Shown piece by piece: positions 63,099 through 64,000 of a stretch of DNA of 64,000 bases. Position numbers and translations under genes: made by a program. The stretch is from the NCBI GenBank assembly GCA_965220535.1, contig OZ244833.1, positions 3,472,001 to 3,536,000 of the forward strand. Reading direction: 5' to 3'. The notes below the pieces were generated by a model that was not told where the DNA came from, searched no databases, and worked only from the letters and a program-made list of their open reading frames with translations. Position 1 is the stretch's first letter; each line of letters begins with the position of its first letter. This DNA is from HK1 sp965220535 (GTDB taxonomy: Bacteria; Pseudomonadota; Gammaproteobacteria; HK1).

Positions 63099-64000
63099 AT
63101 GCACTCTTCCAGCAACCACTCTCCCTTCCGCTACCCAGGTGGAAAATTCTACGCTCGCAAACTGATTTTGGAGCAGTTGCCGGTGAGCGAGATCTATTGT
63201 GAACCCTTTGCCGGCGGAGCGTCTATCTTCTTTGCCAAGCGGAGGTCGGAGATCAATATCCTGAACGATCTGGATTCGAGTCTAATTAATACATTTATGC
63301 AAATAAGAGACCATGTAGAGGATCTCGTTGCGCTTCTTGACGGATTGCCCGCGACGAAGGATGTGCATTATTTCTACAAAAACAAATATCAGCCTCAGAG
63401 TGATCTCGAGCAGGCCTTACGCTGGTTTTATCTAAATCGGACTTCGTATTCCGGAATTATGAAGCCTGAGAACTGCTACTGGGGGTACCATGATAAGTAT
63501 TCCATGCGACCGGAAAATTGGCCGCGTCTGCTGCGCTCTGTGTCCCAGAAACTGCAAGGAGTGGAATTATCATCTTTGGACTTCGAAGTTGTCATCGATT
63601 CAGCCCCTGACGACACATTCTTGTTTATCGATCCGCCTTATTATAATGCGGATCAGAAGAAATTCTATCCTTGCAGTTTTGATCTATCGGATCATATTCG
63701 ACTGAGTGAATGTCTTGCCGATCACAAAGATCGACTCCGTTTTCTGATTACCTATGATAATTCCACCGAGGTCAGAGATCTATATGCGTGGTGCGATATT
63801 TTCGAAGAGCGGGAATGGCAGTATACGATTAGCCGAACCGATGATCAGAAGAACGGTCGGAAATTGGTGGACGGTTATCGTGCGGAGAGGCAAAACGGCA
63901 AGGAATTGTTTATCAAAAACTACCTGATAGACACCTCGTCTTCGAGCTCGCCGGCACAAATGACGTTTCGGTACCACGGCATGAAGGAGCGGATCCTTGA
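63099..64000 (+). CDS. D12-class DNA adenine methylase, 3' end cut by window
   Basis: Open from ATG 63099 (or in-frame ATG 63084) past the window edge, at least 300 residues. SPFRYPGGKFYARKLILEQLP and CEPFAGGASIFFAKR are the AdoMet motifs of the Dam/MboI group, LNRTSYSGIMKP is the FNxxxRxN-like region and FIDPPYYNADQ the DPPY catalytic motif. It methylates adenine N6. It is clearly AT-richer than its neighbours, pointing to recent transfer. A restriction partner, if any, would lie beyond the window. Confidence 0.88.
   Translation, partial: MHSSSNHSPFRYPGGKFYARKLILEQLPVSEIYCEPFAGGASIFFAKRRSEINILNDLDSSLINTFMQIRDHVEDLVALLDGLPATKDVHYFYKNKYQPQSDLEQALRWFYLNRTSYSGIMKPENCYWGYHDKYSMRPENWPRLLRSVSQKLQGVELSSLDFEVVIDSAPDDTFLFIDPPYYNADQKKFYPCSFDLSDHIRLSECLADHKDRLRFLITYDNSTEVRDLYAWCDIFEEREWQYTISRTDDQKNGRKLVDGYRAERQNGKELFIKNYLIDTSSSSSPAQMTFRYHGMKERIL

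Overview
This 64 kb window comes from a GC-rich proteobacterium, most likely an uncultured gammaproteobacterium. The minus-strand gene order leuS-lptE-holA followed by proA-nadD-rsfS is the one typical of gammaproteobacteria. No rRNA, tRNA or CRISPR array was seen.

Layout. Positions 1-9237 hold the 3' part of a giant Calx-beta-like repeat protein; its first 4.8 kb is a 1,677-bp unit repeated without visible difference. A decayed zone follows, with an ankyrin relic and a broken IS3-family element (10880-12302). A housekeeping block on the minus strand (12365-23010) carries maf, rsfS, nadD, proA, holA, lptE, leuS and an MscS-type channel. A small unknown three-gene cluster sits between holA and proA, and two of its genes are frameshifted. 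Next come an AbrB-family membrane protein and a CoA-transferase. A defence-like stretch (27605-34406) holds an AAA+ ATPase, a Schlafen/AlbA_2 protein behind an 11-bp VNTR, a D-aminoacylase and a RloA/RloB pair. A catabolic and uptake stretch (34944-44995) holds a CitE-like lyase, a PhyH-like dioxygenase, an N-formylglutamate amidohydrolase, a complete TRAP transporter with Tat-exported binding protein, two paralogous small membrane proteins and a glutamine-synthetase-like ligase. An AbiE toxin-antitoxin locus (45479-49267) has one toxin gene and four tandem antitoxin genes. After an iron alcohol dehydrogenase comes a type ISP-like restriction-modification gene split by a run of 24 C (51242-56211). 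The window ends with small unknown genes, an amidase, a MATE exporter and a truncated D12-class adenine methylase.

The strongest theme is tandem duplication at every scale. Units of 9, 11, 12, 15 and 16 bp occur in promoters and reading frames. Units of about 200-330 bp occur as decaying 'echoes' of the 5' or 3' end of the adjacent gene (CoA-transferase, PhyH, unknown gene at 56.5 kb, amidase, MATE). Units of 725 bp (antitoxins) and 1,677 bp (giant protein) also occur. Much intergenic DNA here appears to be old tandem copies of neighbouring genes.

The best candidates for new biology are the phase-variable type ISP enzyme (drawn here in an OFF frame), the one-toxin/four-antitoxin AbiE array, the echo arrays in front of the MATE and CoA-transferase genes, and the frameshifted three-gene cluster in the holA-proA gap. 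All calls come from reading sequence and motifs; no database search was possible.
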